From assembly GCF_900187605.1 (NCBI RefSeq), contig NZ_FYEA01000003.1, positions 62,001-126,000 of the forward strand: a stretch of DNA of 64,000 bases. The letters run 5' to 3'. Source of the stretch: Pseudomonas sp. Irchel 3H7. Lineage in GTDB: Bacteria > Pseudomonadota > Gammaproteobacteria > Pseudomonadales > Pseudomonadaceae. Position 1 is the stretch's first letter, and every line of letters starts with the position of its first letter. Under the pieces are notes generated by a model. It had not been told where the DNA came from and made no database searches. It saw only the letters and a program-made list of their open reading frames with translations. Below are positions 8,410-16,584 of the stretch, in pieces. A program made the translations under genes and the position numbers.

Positions 8410-8895
8410 GTGTCAGCCCAACTCGTGCCGTACGACAGCCTCAACGCCTTGCAGCGTGAGCAAGTCGAGGCGATTGAAATCCATGCCGAGCAGATCAAGT
8501 TCTCTGGCGATATTCATGGTGCGTTGCACACGCTGCTGTCGAAGCCCGGCCCCGGCGTGAAGGGTTTTGCCCTGTTGGCGGATGAAGTGCCGGTGGCGTT
8601 TCTGCTGCTCAAACGCCCGCCGGTGTTGCCGGCCTGGGCCAATGAACACAGCGCCACCTTGCATGCGTTGCAGGTTGATCGCAGGGCGCAGGGCAAGGGT
8701 TTCGGCAAGGCGTGTCTGCAAGCACTGCCCGAGGTTGCGCGTCAGGCGTGGCCGGAGATCAAAGGGTTAGAGTTGTCAGTGGACGCCGATAACGACGCGG
8801 CGATCGCGCTGTACGCCAAACATGGTTACGTCGACAGCGGCGAAGCGTACAAGGGCCGAATCGGTTATGAGCGGCGCATGGGGCTGTTTTTCTAA
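8410..8895 (+). CDS. GNAT-family N-acetyltransferase
   Basis: 161 residues, GTG start preceded by AGGAAAAAGGA. The acetyl-CoA motif region ATLHALQVDRRAQGKGFGKAC carries the RxxGxG/A pyrophosphate loop (RAQGKG), followed by ELSVDADNDAAIALYAKHGY, the usual motif B. Substrate not predictable. It is divergent from the ECF42 operon and 18 bases upstream of a flavoprotein gene, probably one transcript. Confidence 0.87.
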   Translation: MSAQLVPYDSLNALQREQVEAIEIHAEQIKFSGDIHGALHTLLSKPGPGVKGFALLADEVPVAFLLLKRPPVLPAWANEHSATLHALQVDRRAQGKGFGKACLQALPEVARQAWPEIKGLELSVDADNDAAIALYAKHGYVDSGEAYKGRIGYERRMGLFF

Positions 8896-8913
8896 GTCAT
8901 CGAGGGAAGCACG

Positions 8914-9519
8914 ATGATCGATTCAATCGAAGCACTGGAAGCTATTTACGGATTGCCCCACGAGCGGGCGGTGCGCAAGCAGATCGGTTTTCTCAACGAG
9001 GATTATCAGGCGATGGTGCGGGTTTCGCCGCTGGTGATCGTCAGCTCGGTGGGCGCCGATGGCCTGGATAATTCGCCGCGCGGTGACAAAGCCGGGTTTG
9101 TGAGGATCATTGATGAGCGCACGCTCGCGCTGCCGGATCGCCCGGGCAATAACCGCATCGATACCTTGCGCAATGTGCTGCAGGATTCGCGGGTGTCGTT
9201 GCTGTTCATCATTCCGGGGATTGGTGAAACGTTGCGGGTCAATGGCACAGCGACGATCAGTGCAGATCCACAGTTGCTGGAAAGCTTTGCGGTGAATGGC
9301 AAACCGGCGAAAACGGTGTTGCTGGTGACAGTGGAGGCGGCGTTCTTTCATTGCTCGAAAGCCTTCGTCCGCTCCGATGCGTGGAACCCGGAAACGCACT
9401 TGCCGCGCTCGGCCCTGCCCTCTGCTGGCGCCTTCCACAAGCGCCTGAATGATGGCGAGTTCGATGCCGAAACCTACGACCGTGAAGCGCCGAAACGAGT
9501 AAGCGACACCCTTTACTGA
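8914..9519 (+). CDS. PPOX-type FMN-dependent flavoprotein (pyridoxamine 5'-phosphate oxidase family)
   Basis: 201 residues with a split-barrel FMN-binding fold. NSPRGDKAGFVRI, TLALPDRPGNNRIDTLRNV and SRVSLLFIIPGIGETLRVNG are characteristic of the MSMEG_1061-like PPOX subgroup. These are putative flavin reductases/oxidases without assigned substrates. GAGGGA precedes the ATG. Probably co-transcribed with the GNAT upstream. Confidence 0.87.
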   Translation: MIDSIEALEAIYGLPHERAVRKQIGFLNEDYQAMVRVSPLVIVSSVGADGLDNSPRGDKAGFVRIIDERTLALPDRPGNNRIDTLRNVLQDSRVSLLFIIPGIGETLRVNGTATISADPQLLESFAVNGKPAKTVLLVTVEAAFFHCSKAFVRSDAWNPETHLPRSALPSAGAFHKRLNDGEFDAETYDREAPKRVSDTLY

Positions 9520-9532
9520 CCCTCCCGTGAAT

Positions 9533-9641
9533 GATCGTTCCCACGCTCTGCGTGGGAATGCCTCTTGTGACGCTCTGCGTCACGATTTTGGGACGCAGAG
9601 CGTCACCGGCTGCATTCCCACGCAGAGCGTGGGAACGATCA
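9533..9641. repeat. Intergenic inverted repeat, family D
   Basis: gatcgttcccacgctctgcg ... cgcagagcgtgggaacgatc, with internal gacgctctgcgtc and gacgcagagcgtc. Lies between the convergent flavoprotein and GNAT genes, 14 bases after the flavoprotein stop. Confidence 0.87.
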
Positions 9642-9659
9642 TTGACAGGAAGAAATGGG

Positions 9660-10148
9660 TTAGAGGGTCAGGATCATCTCGTGCCACGCCATACCGCCGT
9701 GGTCGGACTCCGACGGTTTGATGTAGGCAAAGCCAAACCCGGCATACAACGGAATGTGCTTTTCCTTGCACATCAAATGAATCGTCGCTTTATCCATCCC
9801 GCGCATACGTTCAATGAACTCGCCCATCAAGCGCTTGGCCAGCCCCTGCCCCTGATAATCCGGGTGCACCACCACCGACATGATCACCACGTTCGGCCCT
9901 TTCGGGTCGTGGCCGATCAGTTCCTTGAACGCCTCGTCCGACATCTGCACATCAAACGCCGCGCCGGAATTGATGAAGCCTGCGACGACGCCATCCACTT
10001 CGGCCACCACGAAGCCTTCCGGCCAGGTGGCGATGCGCGTGGCGATCTTCTCGCGGGTCGCCGCTTCGTCGCCTTCATAGGCAACGGTTTCGATGGCGTA
10101 GCAGCGGTCCAGGTCGGCGGCGGTGACGTTGCGGATGAGGGTGTTCAT
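9660..10148 (-). CDS. GNAT-family N-acetyltransferase
   Basis: 162 residues from the ATG at 10148, which begins MNTLIRNVTAADLDRCYAIE, a typical GNAT strand 1. VVAEVDGVVAGFI, VVHPDYQGQGLAKRLM (QGQGLA acetyl-CoA loop) and YAGFGFAYIKPSES complete the fold. It resembles small-molecule amine acetyltransferases of the arylalkylamine type, but the substrate is unknown. An in-frame earlier start would add 13 atypical residues. Confidence 0.87.
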   Translation of the reverse strand: MNTLIRNVTAADLDRCYAIETVAYEGDEAATREKIATRIATWPEGFVVAEVDGVVAGFINSGAAFDVQMSDEAFKELIGHDPKGPNVVIMSVVVHPDYQGQGLAKRLMGEFIERMRGMDKATIHLMCKEKHIPLYAGFGFAYIKPSESDHGGMAWHEMILTL

Positions 10149-10313
10149 GGCGGCTCGGAAATCAGCTGAAGAAAGTGCCGAAAGCATAAAGGAATAAGGC
10201 CTGCATATCGATGCGCACGGGCGGCGTAAAGCTTGCGTATAAGCGCTTTTCTTCGCGGTCGGAGCGGGCTATTTCTGCGGTGTGTCTCTGATCACCCTTG
10301 GGGGAAACCGCTT

Positions 10314-10418
10314 ATGAGCAGCGTTGAAATCGGCCTGTTGATGGTGTTGGGCATCAGTACTTTCGGCTTTATCACCTTGGGCATCGACCTGTTGCGGGCG
10401 CGACGTAAACAGCGTTGA
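10314..10418 (+). CDS. Small single-span membrane protein (34 aa)
   Basis: A short frame MSSVEIGLLMVLGISTFGFI... ending in LLRARRKQR. It has one hydrophobic segment of about 20 residues followed by a strongly basic tail, the positive-inside pattern of bacterial membrane microproteins. GGGGGAA sits 8-10 bases before the ATG. No known family recognised; coding status rests on the ribosome site and topology. Confidence 0.5.
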   Translation: MSSVEIGLLMVLGISTFGFITLGIDLLRARRKQR

Positions 10419-10458
10419 AAGCATGAGGCGGACATGGATCCGCCTCATGCTTGTCCGC

Positions 10459-10953
10459 TCAAACCTTGGTATCGACAGGCACGCAGATTTCCAGTTTGCC
10501 GGTGTGCTCCTTCGGGTTGAAGTCGGCGCTGTAACGCTCGAGTTCCGGGGCGTTGAGCTCCACGTAGTGAGAGCTCGGCAACCAGGTTTTGTAGATGTAT
10601 TGCAGGGTTTGCGGCAATTGATCGAGCGGTCCCTTGTGCTCGAACACCGCGTATTGCCGGGGCAGCACTTCCACCCACTGATAGACCTTCTGGTCGAGGT
10701 CATCAAGCTTGCTGATTTCCACCCCGGCGATGTAATCGAAGCCACCCTTGCCGTCGAAATTGCAGCAAACACCGTAGGTCACTTCGTTCTTTTGCCCTTG
10801 GATCTTTCCCAGGTGCGGCAAGAACTTTTCCCACAGCGCCGGAATGTCTTTGGCTGTGTCTTGGGTAAATCGACCGCGAAAACCTGCAATCAGCAGGAAG
10901 TGTCCATGTTCGAAGCGAGGTTCAGCCACTTCGACGCGTTTTTGCTCATCCAT
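10459..10953 (-). CDS. GyrI-like/AraC effector-binding domain protein
   Basis: 164 residues forming a stand-alone GyrI-like (SOUL/effector-binding) small-molecule domain: FLLIAGFRGRF, ALWEKFLPHLGKI, VTYGVCCNFD, FDYIAGVEI, YAVFEHKGPLDQLPQTLQYI. The ATG at 10953 is preceded by CAGGAGTCG and begins MDEQKRVEV, without any DNA-binding domain. Related proteins bind hydrophobic cations or inhibit gyrase; the role here is unknown. Followed upstream on the same strand by a LysE-type exporter whose stop is 67 bases away. Confidence 0.85.
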   Translation of the reverse strand: MDEQKRVEVAEPRFEHGHFLLIAGFRGRFTQDTAKDIPALWEKFLPHLGKIQGQKNEVTYGVCCNFDGKGGFDYIAGVEISKLDDLDQKVYQWVEVLPRQYAVFEHKGPLDQLPQTLQYIYKTWLPSSHYVELNAPELERYSADFNPKEHTGKLEICVPVDTKV

Positions 10954-11020
10954 GACTCGACTCCTGGAACAAAAGAGGGGTTCGGCTGGGAGTATAGAAA
11001 GCCAAAGCCGATTCGCACGT

Positions 11021-11683
11021 TTACAGCGCGTGCAACTGCTCGACGGCGCCGGAACCGACAAATTCGTTATAGCCAGATACGATCACGTACACCGCGAAAT
11101 AGCAGAAGATCGCTGCAGATGCCAGGTAGGAATAGCGCAACAGCTTATCGCCCAACAGCTTGCCACCATGGCTCGCGGCAAAGCATAAACCCGCCGACCA
11201 CAGCAGCCCGGCGCAAAGGAATCCGCCAAGGAACAGCGCCGAACTCACCGGCCCACCGCCACCGGAACGGGCGATCAACGTACCGCCAACAGCAGCGAAC
11301 CAGAGAATCGCGCTCGGCGACGACATCGCGAGAAAAATGCCCCGGAAGAACTCCTTGCGATGGGAGTTCTGCCCCACTTCCGCCGTGGCCGCCAACTGCG
11401 CCTCGTGGTGAATCGCCGAGTAAATCATCTTCGCCGCAAAGTAGATCAGCAGCGCTGAACCACCAATCCACAGCACCCAGCGCACTGTTTCGTATTGCAG
11501 CAAAACCGTCATGCCGGCCAGCGCCAGCACCGCGTAAATCAGGTCGCCGACACAGGTACCGAGGCCCAGCGCGAAGCCCTGAAAGTAACCGCGCTGCATC
11601 GCCAGGGTGATCATCGCGATGTTGGCCACGCCGATATCCAGGCACAGCGAAAGGCTCAGCAAGAAGCCGCTGGTGAATTCCAT
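11021..11683 (-). CDS. LysE/RhtB-family exporter
   Basis: 220 residues, about six membrane helices. The family start ...SLSLCLDIGVANIAMITLAMQRGY, then GFALGLGTCVGDLIYAVLAL and an FFRGIFLAMSSPSAILWFA segment, identify a LysE translocator for amino acids or related metabolites. The usual GP motif near helix 1 is replaced by DIGVAN, a variant in a subgroup of unknown substrate. Divergent from alaC by 140 bases. Confidence 0.85.
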   Translation of the reverse strand: MEFTSGFLLSLSLCLDIGVANIAMITLAMQRGYFQGFALGLGTCVGDLIYAVLALAGMTVLLQYETVRWVLWIGGSALLIYFAAKMIYSAIHHEAQLAATAEVGQNSHRKEFFRGIFLAMSSPSAILWFAAVGGTLIARSGGGGPVSSALFLGGFLCAGLLWSAGLCFAASHGGKLLGDKLLRYSYLASAAIFCYFAVYVIVSGYNEFVGSGAVEQLHAL

Positions 11684-11822
11684 CTACCGATTTCCTTGGG
11701 ACAAAATTGTTTACAAACGGGCTGGACAGTATGCCATCACTGACCTTATCTTCCGCCACAGGTCACCGCAGTGACCAGCGTCGCTCGGACGGTTCCGGGC
11801 GCTTACGTTATCCGAGGCAACA

Positions 11823-13040
11823 ATGGCTGAACAAGGTTCGCCGCGCCGCTTTGCGCGCATAGATCGACTCCCCCCTTACGTTTTCAACATCACCGCCGAG
11901 CTGAAGATGGCCGCGCGTCGTCGTGGTGAAGACATCATCGACTTGAGCATGGGCAACCCCGACGGCGCCACGCCGCCGCACATTGTCGAAAAACTCGTGC
12001 AAGTTGCGCAACGCGAAGACACCCACGGTTACTCCACATCCAAGGGCATTCCACGCCTGCGCCGGGCGATTTCCAATTGGTACAAGCAGCGCTACGAGGT
12101 CGATATCGACCCGGAAAGCGAAGCCATTGTCACCATCGGTTCCAAGGAAGGCCTGGCGCATTTGATGCTGGCGACCCTCGATCAGGGCGACACCGTACTG
12201 GTGCCGAACCCGAGTTACCCGATTCACATCTACGGTGCGGTGATAGCCGGCGCCCAGGTGCGTTCGGTGCCGCTGGTGCCGGGCGTGGACTTCTTCGATG
12301 AACTGGAACGAGCGATTCGTGGCTCGATTCCGAAGCCGAAAATGATGATCCTCGGCTTCCCGTCGAACCCGACCGCGCAGTGCGTGGAGCTGGATTTCTT
12401 CGAACGGGTGATCGCCCTCGCCAAGCAGTACGACGTACTGGTGATTCACGATCTGGCTTACGCCGACATCGTCTACGACGGCTGGAAAGCCCCGTCGATC
12501 ATGCAAGTACCGGGCGCCAAGGACATCGCGGTGGAGTTTTTCACCCTGTCCAAGAGCTACAACATGGCCGGCTGGCGCATCGGTTTCATGGTCGGCAACC
12601 CGGAACTGGTCAACGCGCTGGCGCGGATCAAGAGCTACCACGACTACGGCACTTTCACTCCGCTGCAGGTGGCGGCGATTGCTGCGCTGGAAGGCGATCA
12701 GCAATGCGTGCGCGACATCGCCGAGCAGTATCGCCAGCGTCGCAACGTACTGGTCAAAGGTCTGCATGAACTGGGCTGGATGGTCGAGAACCCGAAGGCG
12801 TCGATGTATGTCTGGGCGAAGATTCCCGAGCAGTACGCGCATCTGGGTTCGCTGGAATTCGCCAAGAAATTGCTGGCCGAGGCTAAAGTTTGCGTCTCGC
12901 CGGGGGTTGGTTTTGGTGAGTATGGCGATGATCACGTGCGCTTTGCGCTGATCGAAAACCAGGACCGGATTCGTCAGGCGGTGCGCGGGATTCGCGGGAT
13001 GTTCCGGGCGGATGGCTTAGTCGCAAAAACTGGCGGCTAA
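11823..13040 (+). CDS. alaC: Alanine transaminase AlaC (PLP fold type I)
   Basis: 405 residues. Converts glutamate plus pyruvate to 2-oxoglutarate plus alanine; class I aminotransferase of the AlaC/YfdZ type. [20 protein letters not shown] and [12 protein letters not shown] are typical of AlaC. The Schiff-base lysine is K244 in [14 protein letters not shown]; the SNPTAQ loop and R in VRFALIEN contact PLP and substrate carboxylate. GAGGCAACA precedes the ATG. Monocistronic, followed by a repeat and a strong terminator. Confidence 0.9.
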   Translation: MAEQGSPRRFARIDRLPPYVFNITAELKMAARRRGEDIIDLSMGNPDGATPPHIVEKLVQVAQREDTHGYSTSKGIPRLRRAISNWYKQRYEVDIDPESEAIVTIGSKEGLAHLMLATLDQGDTVLVPNPSYPIHIYGAVIAGAQVRSVPLVPGVDFFDELERAIRGSIPKPKMMILGFPSNPTAQCVELDFFERVIALAKQYDVLVIHDLAYADIVYDGWKAPSIMQVPGAKDIAVEFFTLSKSYNMAGWRIGFMVGNPELVNALARIKSYHDYGTFTPLQVAAIAALEGDQQCVRDIAEQYRQRRNVLVKGLHELGWMVENPKASMYVWAKIPEQYAHLGSLEFAKKLLAEAKVCVSPGVGFGEYGDDHVRFALIENQDRIRQAVRGIRGMFRADGLVAKTGG

Positions 13041-13049
13041 CACAAAACC

Positions 13050-13138
13050 TGTAGGAGTGAGCCTGCTCGCGATAGCGGTGTGTCAGTCACCGTAAATGGC
13101 ACTGATACACCGCTATCGCGAGCAGGCTCACTCCTACA
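13050..13138. repeat. Intergenic inverted repeat, family A
   Basis: tgtaggagtgagcctgctcg ... cgagcaggctcactcctaca, with inner cgatagcggtgt/acaccgctatcg. It starts 10 bases after the alaC stop and precedes the shared terminator. Confidence 0.9.
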
Positions 13139-13171
13139 AGGGAATGTGTCCGGCCTCGAAATTTCACCCAC

Positions 13172-13199
13172 AAAAAAACCGCATCGCTGCGGTTTTTTT
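13172..13199. terminator. Bidirectional rho-independent terminator
   Basis: AAAAAAACCGCA-tcgc-TGCGGTTTTTTT: 6-bp GC stem (ACCGCA/TGCGGT) with A and T tracts on both sides. It serves both alaC and the convergent gluconate permease gene. Confidence 0.9.
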
Positions 13200-13216
13200 G
13201 TGCCTGAAAGAAACGC

Positions 13217-14572
13217 TTAAACGAACAGCGACAACAGCAGGATAAAGCCCAACGCGACGATGGACAGGATGGTTTCCATCGCCGTCCAGGTCTTGAACGT
13301 CTCGGCCACGGTCATGTTGAAGTACTGCTTCACCAGCCAGAAACCGGCGTCGTTCACGTGCGACAGAATCAACGAACCGGCACCGGTAGCGAGTACCAGC
13401 AGCTCACGGTTCACACCCGGAATCATCCCCACCACCGGCACCACAATGCCCGCGCCGGTAATGGTTGCCACAGTCGCCGAACCGGTTGCGATACGAATCA
13501 CCGCTGCCACCAGCCACGCCAGCAGGATCGGCGAGATCTGCGCACTAACGGCCATGTGGCCGATCACGTCGCCGACACCGCTGGTGACCAGCATCTGCTT
13601 GAAGCCGCCACCAGCACCGATAATCAGGATGATCGCCGCGGTTGGCGCCAGGCTTGCGTCGAGCCACTTGAGCATTTGCTGGGAACCGATGCCCTGCTTG
13701 TGCCCGAAGGTGTACAGCGACAACAGCAACGCCAGCAGCAGTGCCGAGATCGGGTGACCGATCATGTCCATCCAGGTGCGGAAGAAGTGACCGTCCGGCA
13801 ACGCCACGTCAGCGAAGGTTTTCAGCAGCATCAGGAACACCGGCAACAGCACGGTGATCAGGGTGATGCTGAAGCTTGGCAGCTTGGTCGAGTCGTCGCT
13901 TTCACGGGCCAGTTGATCGACCAGTTCCTGATTCGGGTGACCCGGAATGTGCTTGGCGATAAACGTACCGAAGATCGGACCGGCAATGATTGCCGTCGGC
14001 AGCGCAACGATCAGACCGTAAAGAATGGTCTTGCCGATGTCAGCACCGAACACGCCGATGGCCAGCAGCGGGCCCGGGTGCGGCGGCACCAGACCGTGCA
14101 CGGCGGACAGGCCGGCGAGCAACGGGATACCGATCTTGATGATCGACACGCCGGTGCGACGCGCAACGATGAACACCAGCGGAATCAGCAGGACAAAACC
14201 GATTTCGAAGAACAGCGGAATGCCCACCAGGAACGCGGCGAACATCATCGCCCACTGGACTTTGTCTTTGCCGAACGCACGGATCAGGGTCTGGGCGATT
14301 TGATCCGCCCCGCCCGACTCGGCCATCATTTTGCCGAGCATGGTGCCCAGCGCAAGGATGATACCGACGAAACCGAGGACGCCACCGAAGCCGTCCTGGA
14401 ACGCCTTGATGATGGTGCCGATCGGCATACCGGAGGTCAGACCGAGGAACGCAGCAGCGATGGTCAGGGAGATAAATGGGTGAATCTTGAATTTGGTGAT
14501 CAGGATAATCAGGCCGATTACCGTGACCACTGCATCGAGCAGCAGGTAGGCGTCGTGGGACATGCCAAACAT
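13217..14572 (-). CDS. gntT: Gluconate:H+ symporter, GntP family
   Basis: 451 residues, 12-14 hydrophobic segments. Imports gluconate across the inner membrane. Family features: LILITKFKIHPFISLTIAAAFLG, MPIGTIIKAFQDGFGGVLGFVGIILALGTMLGK, LSAVHGLVPPHPGPL and FWLVKQYFNMTVAETFKTWT. The leader shows TTGTTGTTGTTATT on the plus strand, i.e. AAUAACAACAACAA in mRNA directly before the AGGAGA ribosome site, a likely Hfq/Crc target. gntK lies upstream on the same strand, 82 bases away with a partial GntR-type operator between them. Confidence 0.92.
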   Translation of the reverse strand: MFGMSHDAYLLLDAVVTVIGLIILITKFKIHPFISLTIAAAFLGLTSGMPIGTIIKAFQDGFGGVLGFVGIILALGTMLGKMMAESGGADQIAQTLIRAFGKDKVQWAMMFAAFLVGIPLFFEIGFVLLIPLVFIVARRTGVSIIKIGIPLLAGLSAVHGLVPPHPGPLLAIGVFGADIGKTILYGLIVALPTAIIAGPIFGTFIAKHIPGHPNQELVDQLARESDDSTKLPSFSITLITVLLPVFLMLLKTFADVALPDGHFFRTWMDMIGHPISALLLALLLSLYTFGHKQGIGSQQMLKWLDASLAPTAAIILIIGAGGGFKQMLVTSGVGDVIGHMAVSAQISPILLAWLVAAVIRIATGSATVATITGAGIVVPVVGMIPGVNRELLVLATGAGSLILSHVNDAGFWLVKQYFNMTVAETFKTWTAMETILSIVALGFILLLSLFV

Positions 14573-14589
14573 TGGGGGTGTCTCCTGGA

Positions 14590-14603
14590 TTGTTGTTGTT
14601 ATT
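14590..14603 (-). promoter_or_regulatory. Candidate Hfq/Crc (CA-motif) binding site in gntT leader
   Basis: mRNA reads AAUAACAACAACAA, a repeated AAnAAn pattern four bases upstream of the AGGAGA ribosome site. Hfq with Crc represses such mRNAs during growth on preferred carbon sources in Pseudomonas. Confidence 0.5.
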
Positions 14604-14628
14604 AAAGCGGGTTAAACAGAAGTCGGGA

Positions 14629-14646
14629 GGACAGCGCTATCTCTTT
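14629..14646. promoter_or_regulatory. Partial GntR-type operator between gntK and gntT
   Basis: GGACAGCGCTATCTCTTT resembles the better sites at 15207 and 15359: AGCGCTA is intact but the CTT block is degraded to CTC. It could give gntT its own GntR-controlled promoter. Confidence 0.4.
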
Positions 14647-14654
14647 CAACACAC

Positions 14655-15188
14655 TCATACCGCCTGTTTCAGACCGTGGGCCTGCCACCAGACGTGAGCC
14701 TGGGACGCCAGTTCTTCAACGCTGTGGATCGAGGCATTCAGGGCCAACGTCAACGGTTCGCCCTTGGGCGACTCGAGGGTGGCGAACTGGCTTTCGATCA
14801 GCGTGGCCGGCATGAAGTGGCCCGGACGATGGGACACACGCTCAGCGGCAACTTCAGGGGTCAATTCGAGAAACACGAAGCCCAGGCCCGGCAAGGCACT
14901 GCGCAACACTTCGCGATAACTGTGTTTAAGGGCCGAGCAGGTCAGCACCGGACGTTTGCCCGATGCATCGACGCGACGCAGTTCATCGCACAGGCTGTCG
15001 AGCCAGCCGGCACGGTCGTCGTCGTTCAGGGGGATCCCCGCGCTCATCTTTTCGATGTTCGCGGCCGGATGGAAAGTATCGCCTTCAATGGCAGTCGCGC
15101 CGCTCAATTGGCACAGGGTCTCGCTGACGCACGTCTTGCCGCAACCGGCAACGCCCATGATGACCAGGGCGGTGATGGGATGACTCAT
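14655..15188 (-). CDS. gntK: Gluconokinase
   Basis: 177 residues. Phosphorylates gluconate to 6-phosphogluconate, feeding the Entner-Doudoroff enzymes encoded at 38-56 kb. P-loop GVAGCGKT at residues 12-19; EGDTFHPAANIEKMSAGIPL, RPVLTCSALKHSYRE and HFMPATLIESQFATLE are family hallmarks. First gene of gntK-gntT, divergent from gntR with two operator-like sites between. Confidence 0.93.
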   Translation of the reverse strand: MSHPITALVIMGVAGCGKTCVSETLCQLSGATAIEGDTFHPAANIEKMSAGIPLNDDDRAGWLDSLCDELRRVDASGKRPVLTCSALKHSYREVLRSALPGLGFVFLELTPEVAAERVSHRPGHFMPATLIESQFATLESPKGEPLTLALNASIHSVEELASQAHVWWQAHGLKQAV

Positions 15189-15206
15189 ATAACACCTCAG
15201 CGCGCA

Positions 15207-15221
15207 GACAGCGCTACCTTT
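15207..15221. promoter_or_regulatory. Putative GntR operator near gntK
   Basis: GACAGCGCTACCTTT, 19 bases before the gntK start. It fits the complement of the AC-N-AAG-N-TAGCGCT operator described for Pseudomonas GntR, and is repeated at 15359-15375. Confidence 0.6.
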
Positions 15222-15358
15222 GCTAGCTATGACTCTAGTGCACAGGCAGAAGTTGCCGACGCCTTCTTGTCGTTTTTTTGGGTTGCAGCAGGTTTGTTCC
15301 CAACACCAAAAAGCGAAGATCAGGCAGGACCTCGCTTACGCATTTACAGCTGCATCAG

Positions 15359-15375
15359 GACAGCGCTACCTTAGT
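15359..15375. promoter_or_regulatory. Putative GntR operator near gntR
   Basis: GACAGCGCTACCTTAGT gives AGCGCTA-C-CTT-A-GT, a full match to the complement of AC-N-AAG-N-TAGCGCT. It lies about 30 bases upstream of gntR and would mediate autoregulation. Confidence 0.65.
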
Positions 15376-15403
15376 GCCTTGATTTTTGTTTGGCAAGCCG
15401 TCG

Positions 15404-16435
15404 ATGACCCCCCCTAAAAACGATAAAAATACCCGCACCACCGGCCGTCCCACCCTGAATGAAGTTGCCCGCCTCGCCGGTGTCAGCCCGATTACCGCTT
15501 CTCGCGCCTTGCGCGGGGTCAGCACCGTGGCCACAGAACTAGTGGAAAAAGTGCAGAAAGCCGCCCTCGAACTCAACTATGTGGTCAACCCGGCCGCCCG
15601 CGCTTTAGCCTCGGCGCAGAGCCATTCGGTGGTGGTGTTGGTACCGTCGCTGTCCAACCTTTTGTTTATCGACACGCTGGAAGCCATTCATCGGGTGCTC
15701 ACGCCCAAAGGCTTCGAAGTGCTGATCGGCAACTTCCACTATTCACGCGATGAAGAAGAAAACCTGCTGCGCAACTACATGGCCTATCAGCCGCGCGGTT
15801 TCTTGTTGACCGGGTTTGACCGCACCGAAAGTTCGCGACGGATGATCGAGGCGAGCAACATTCCCTGCGTGTACATGATGGAACTGGACAGCGCCGCCGG
15901 GGTGAATTGCGTCGGATTTTCGCAACTGAGTGCCGGTGAAACGGCGGCCGAGCATTTGCTCTCCCGTGGGCGCAAACGTCTGGCTTACATTGGCGCGCAA
16001 CTCGATCAGCGCACGTTGTTGCGTGGCGAAGGCTTTCGCAAAGCGTTGCAGAAGGCCGGGCGTTATGACCCGGATCTGGAAGTGCTGACGCCTCGCTCTT
16101 CATCGGTGGGCTTGGGCGGGGAACTGTTTTTGCAGTTGCTCGCGGCGCATCCGGATGTTGATGCGATCTTCTTTGGTAACGACGATTTGGCCCAGGGCGC
16201 TTTGCTGGAAGCGCTGCGCAATGGCATCAAGATTCCTGAGCAAGTGGCGATTCTTGGTTTCAACGACTTGCCGATGTCCGAACACATGGTGCCGCGCTTG
16301 AGCAGCATCAATACCCCGCGTGAAGCGATTGGCCGGCGCGCGGCGGAGCAGATGCTGACGTTGATGGCCGGTAACAGCGTCGCGCGCCCGGTTGAAGACA
16401 TGGGCTTTGAACTGAAGATCCGCGAAAGCACCTGA
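15404..16435 (+). CDS. gntR: LacI-family gluconate-responsive repressor GntR
   Basis: 343 residues. LacI HTH (RPTLNEVARLAGVSPITASRA, about 15-35) and hinge, then a periplasmic-binding-type effector domain (VVVLVPSLSNLLF... to LSSINTPREAIGRRAAEQML). The ATG at 15404 is taken; a TTG six codons earlier is possible and neither has a strong ribosome site. Divergent from gntK-gntT with matched operators between. In pseudomonads this regulator represses its own gene and gntP/T until gluconate or 6-phosphogluconate binds. Confidence 0.9.
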   Translation: MTPPKNDKNTRTTGRPTLNEVARLAGVSPITASRALRGVSTVATELVEKVQKAALELNYVVNPAARALASAQSHSVVVLVPSLSNLLFIDTLEAIHRVLTPKGFEVLIGNFHYSRDEEENLLRNYMAYQPRGFLLTGFDRTESSRRMIEASNIPCVYMMELDSAAGVNCVGFSQLSAGETAAEHLLSRGRKRLAYIGAQLDQRTLLRGEGFRKALQKAGRYDPDLEVLTPRSSSVGLGGELFLQLLAAHPDVDAIFFGNDDLAQGALLEALRNGIKIPEQVAILGFNDLPMSEHMVPRLSSINTPREAIGRRAAEQMLTLMAGNSVARPVEDMGFELKIREST

Positions 16436-16473
16436 CCCTTCACAAACGCTGAGTTGAAACACAACCCTTCACC

Positions 16474-16584
16474 GATCGTTCCCACGCTCTGCGTGGGAAT
16501 GCCTCAACGGACGCTCCGCGTTCGGCTTTTGATGGGACGCAGAGCGTCCCGGGCTGCATTCCCACGCATAGCGTGGGAACGATC
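16474..16584. repeat. Intergenic inverted repeat, family D
   Basis: gatcgttcccacgctctgcg ... cgcatagcgtgggaacgatc. The right arm has one base change (cata for caga). Its terminal gatc overlaps the TGA stop of the minus-strand LysR gene at 16583-16585. Confidence 0.87.
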
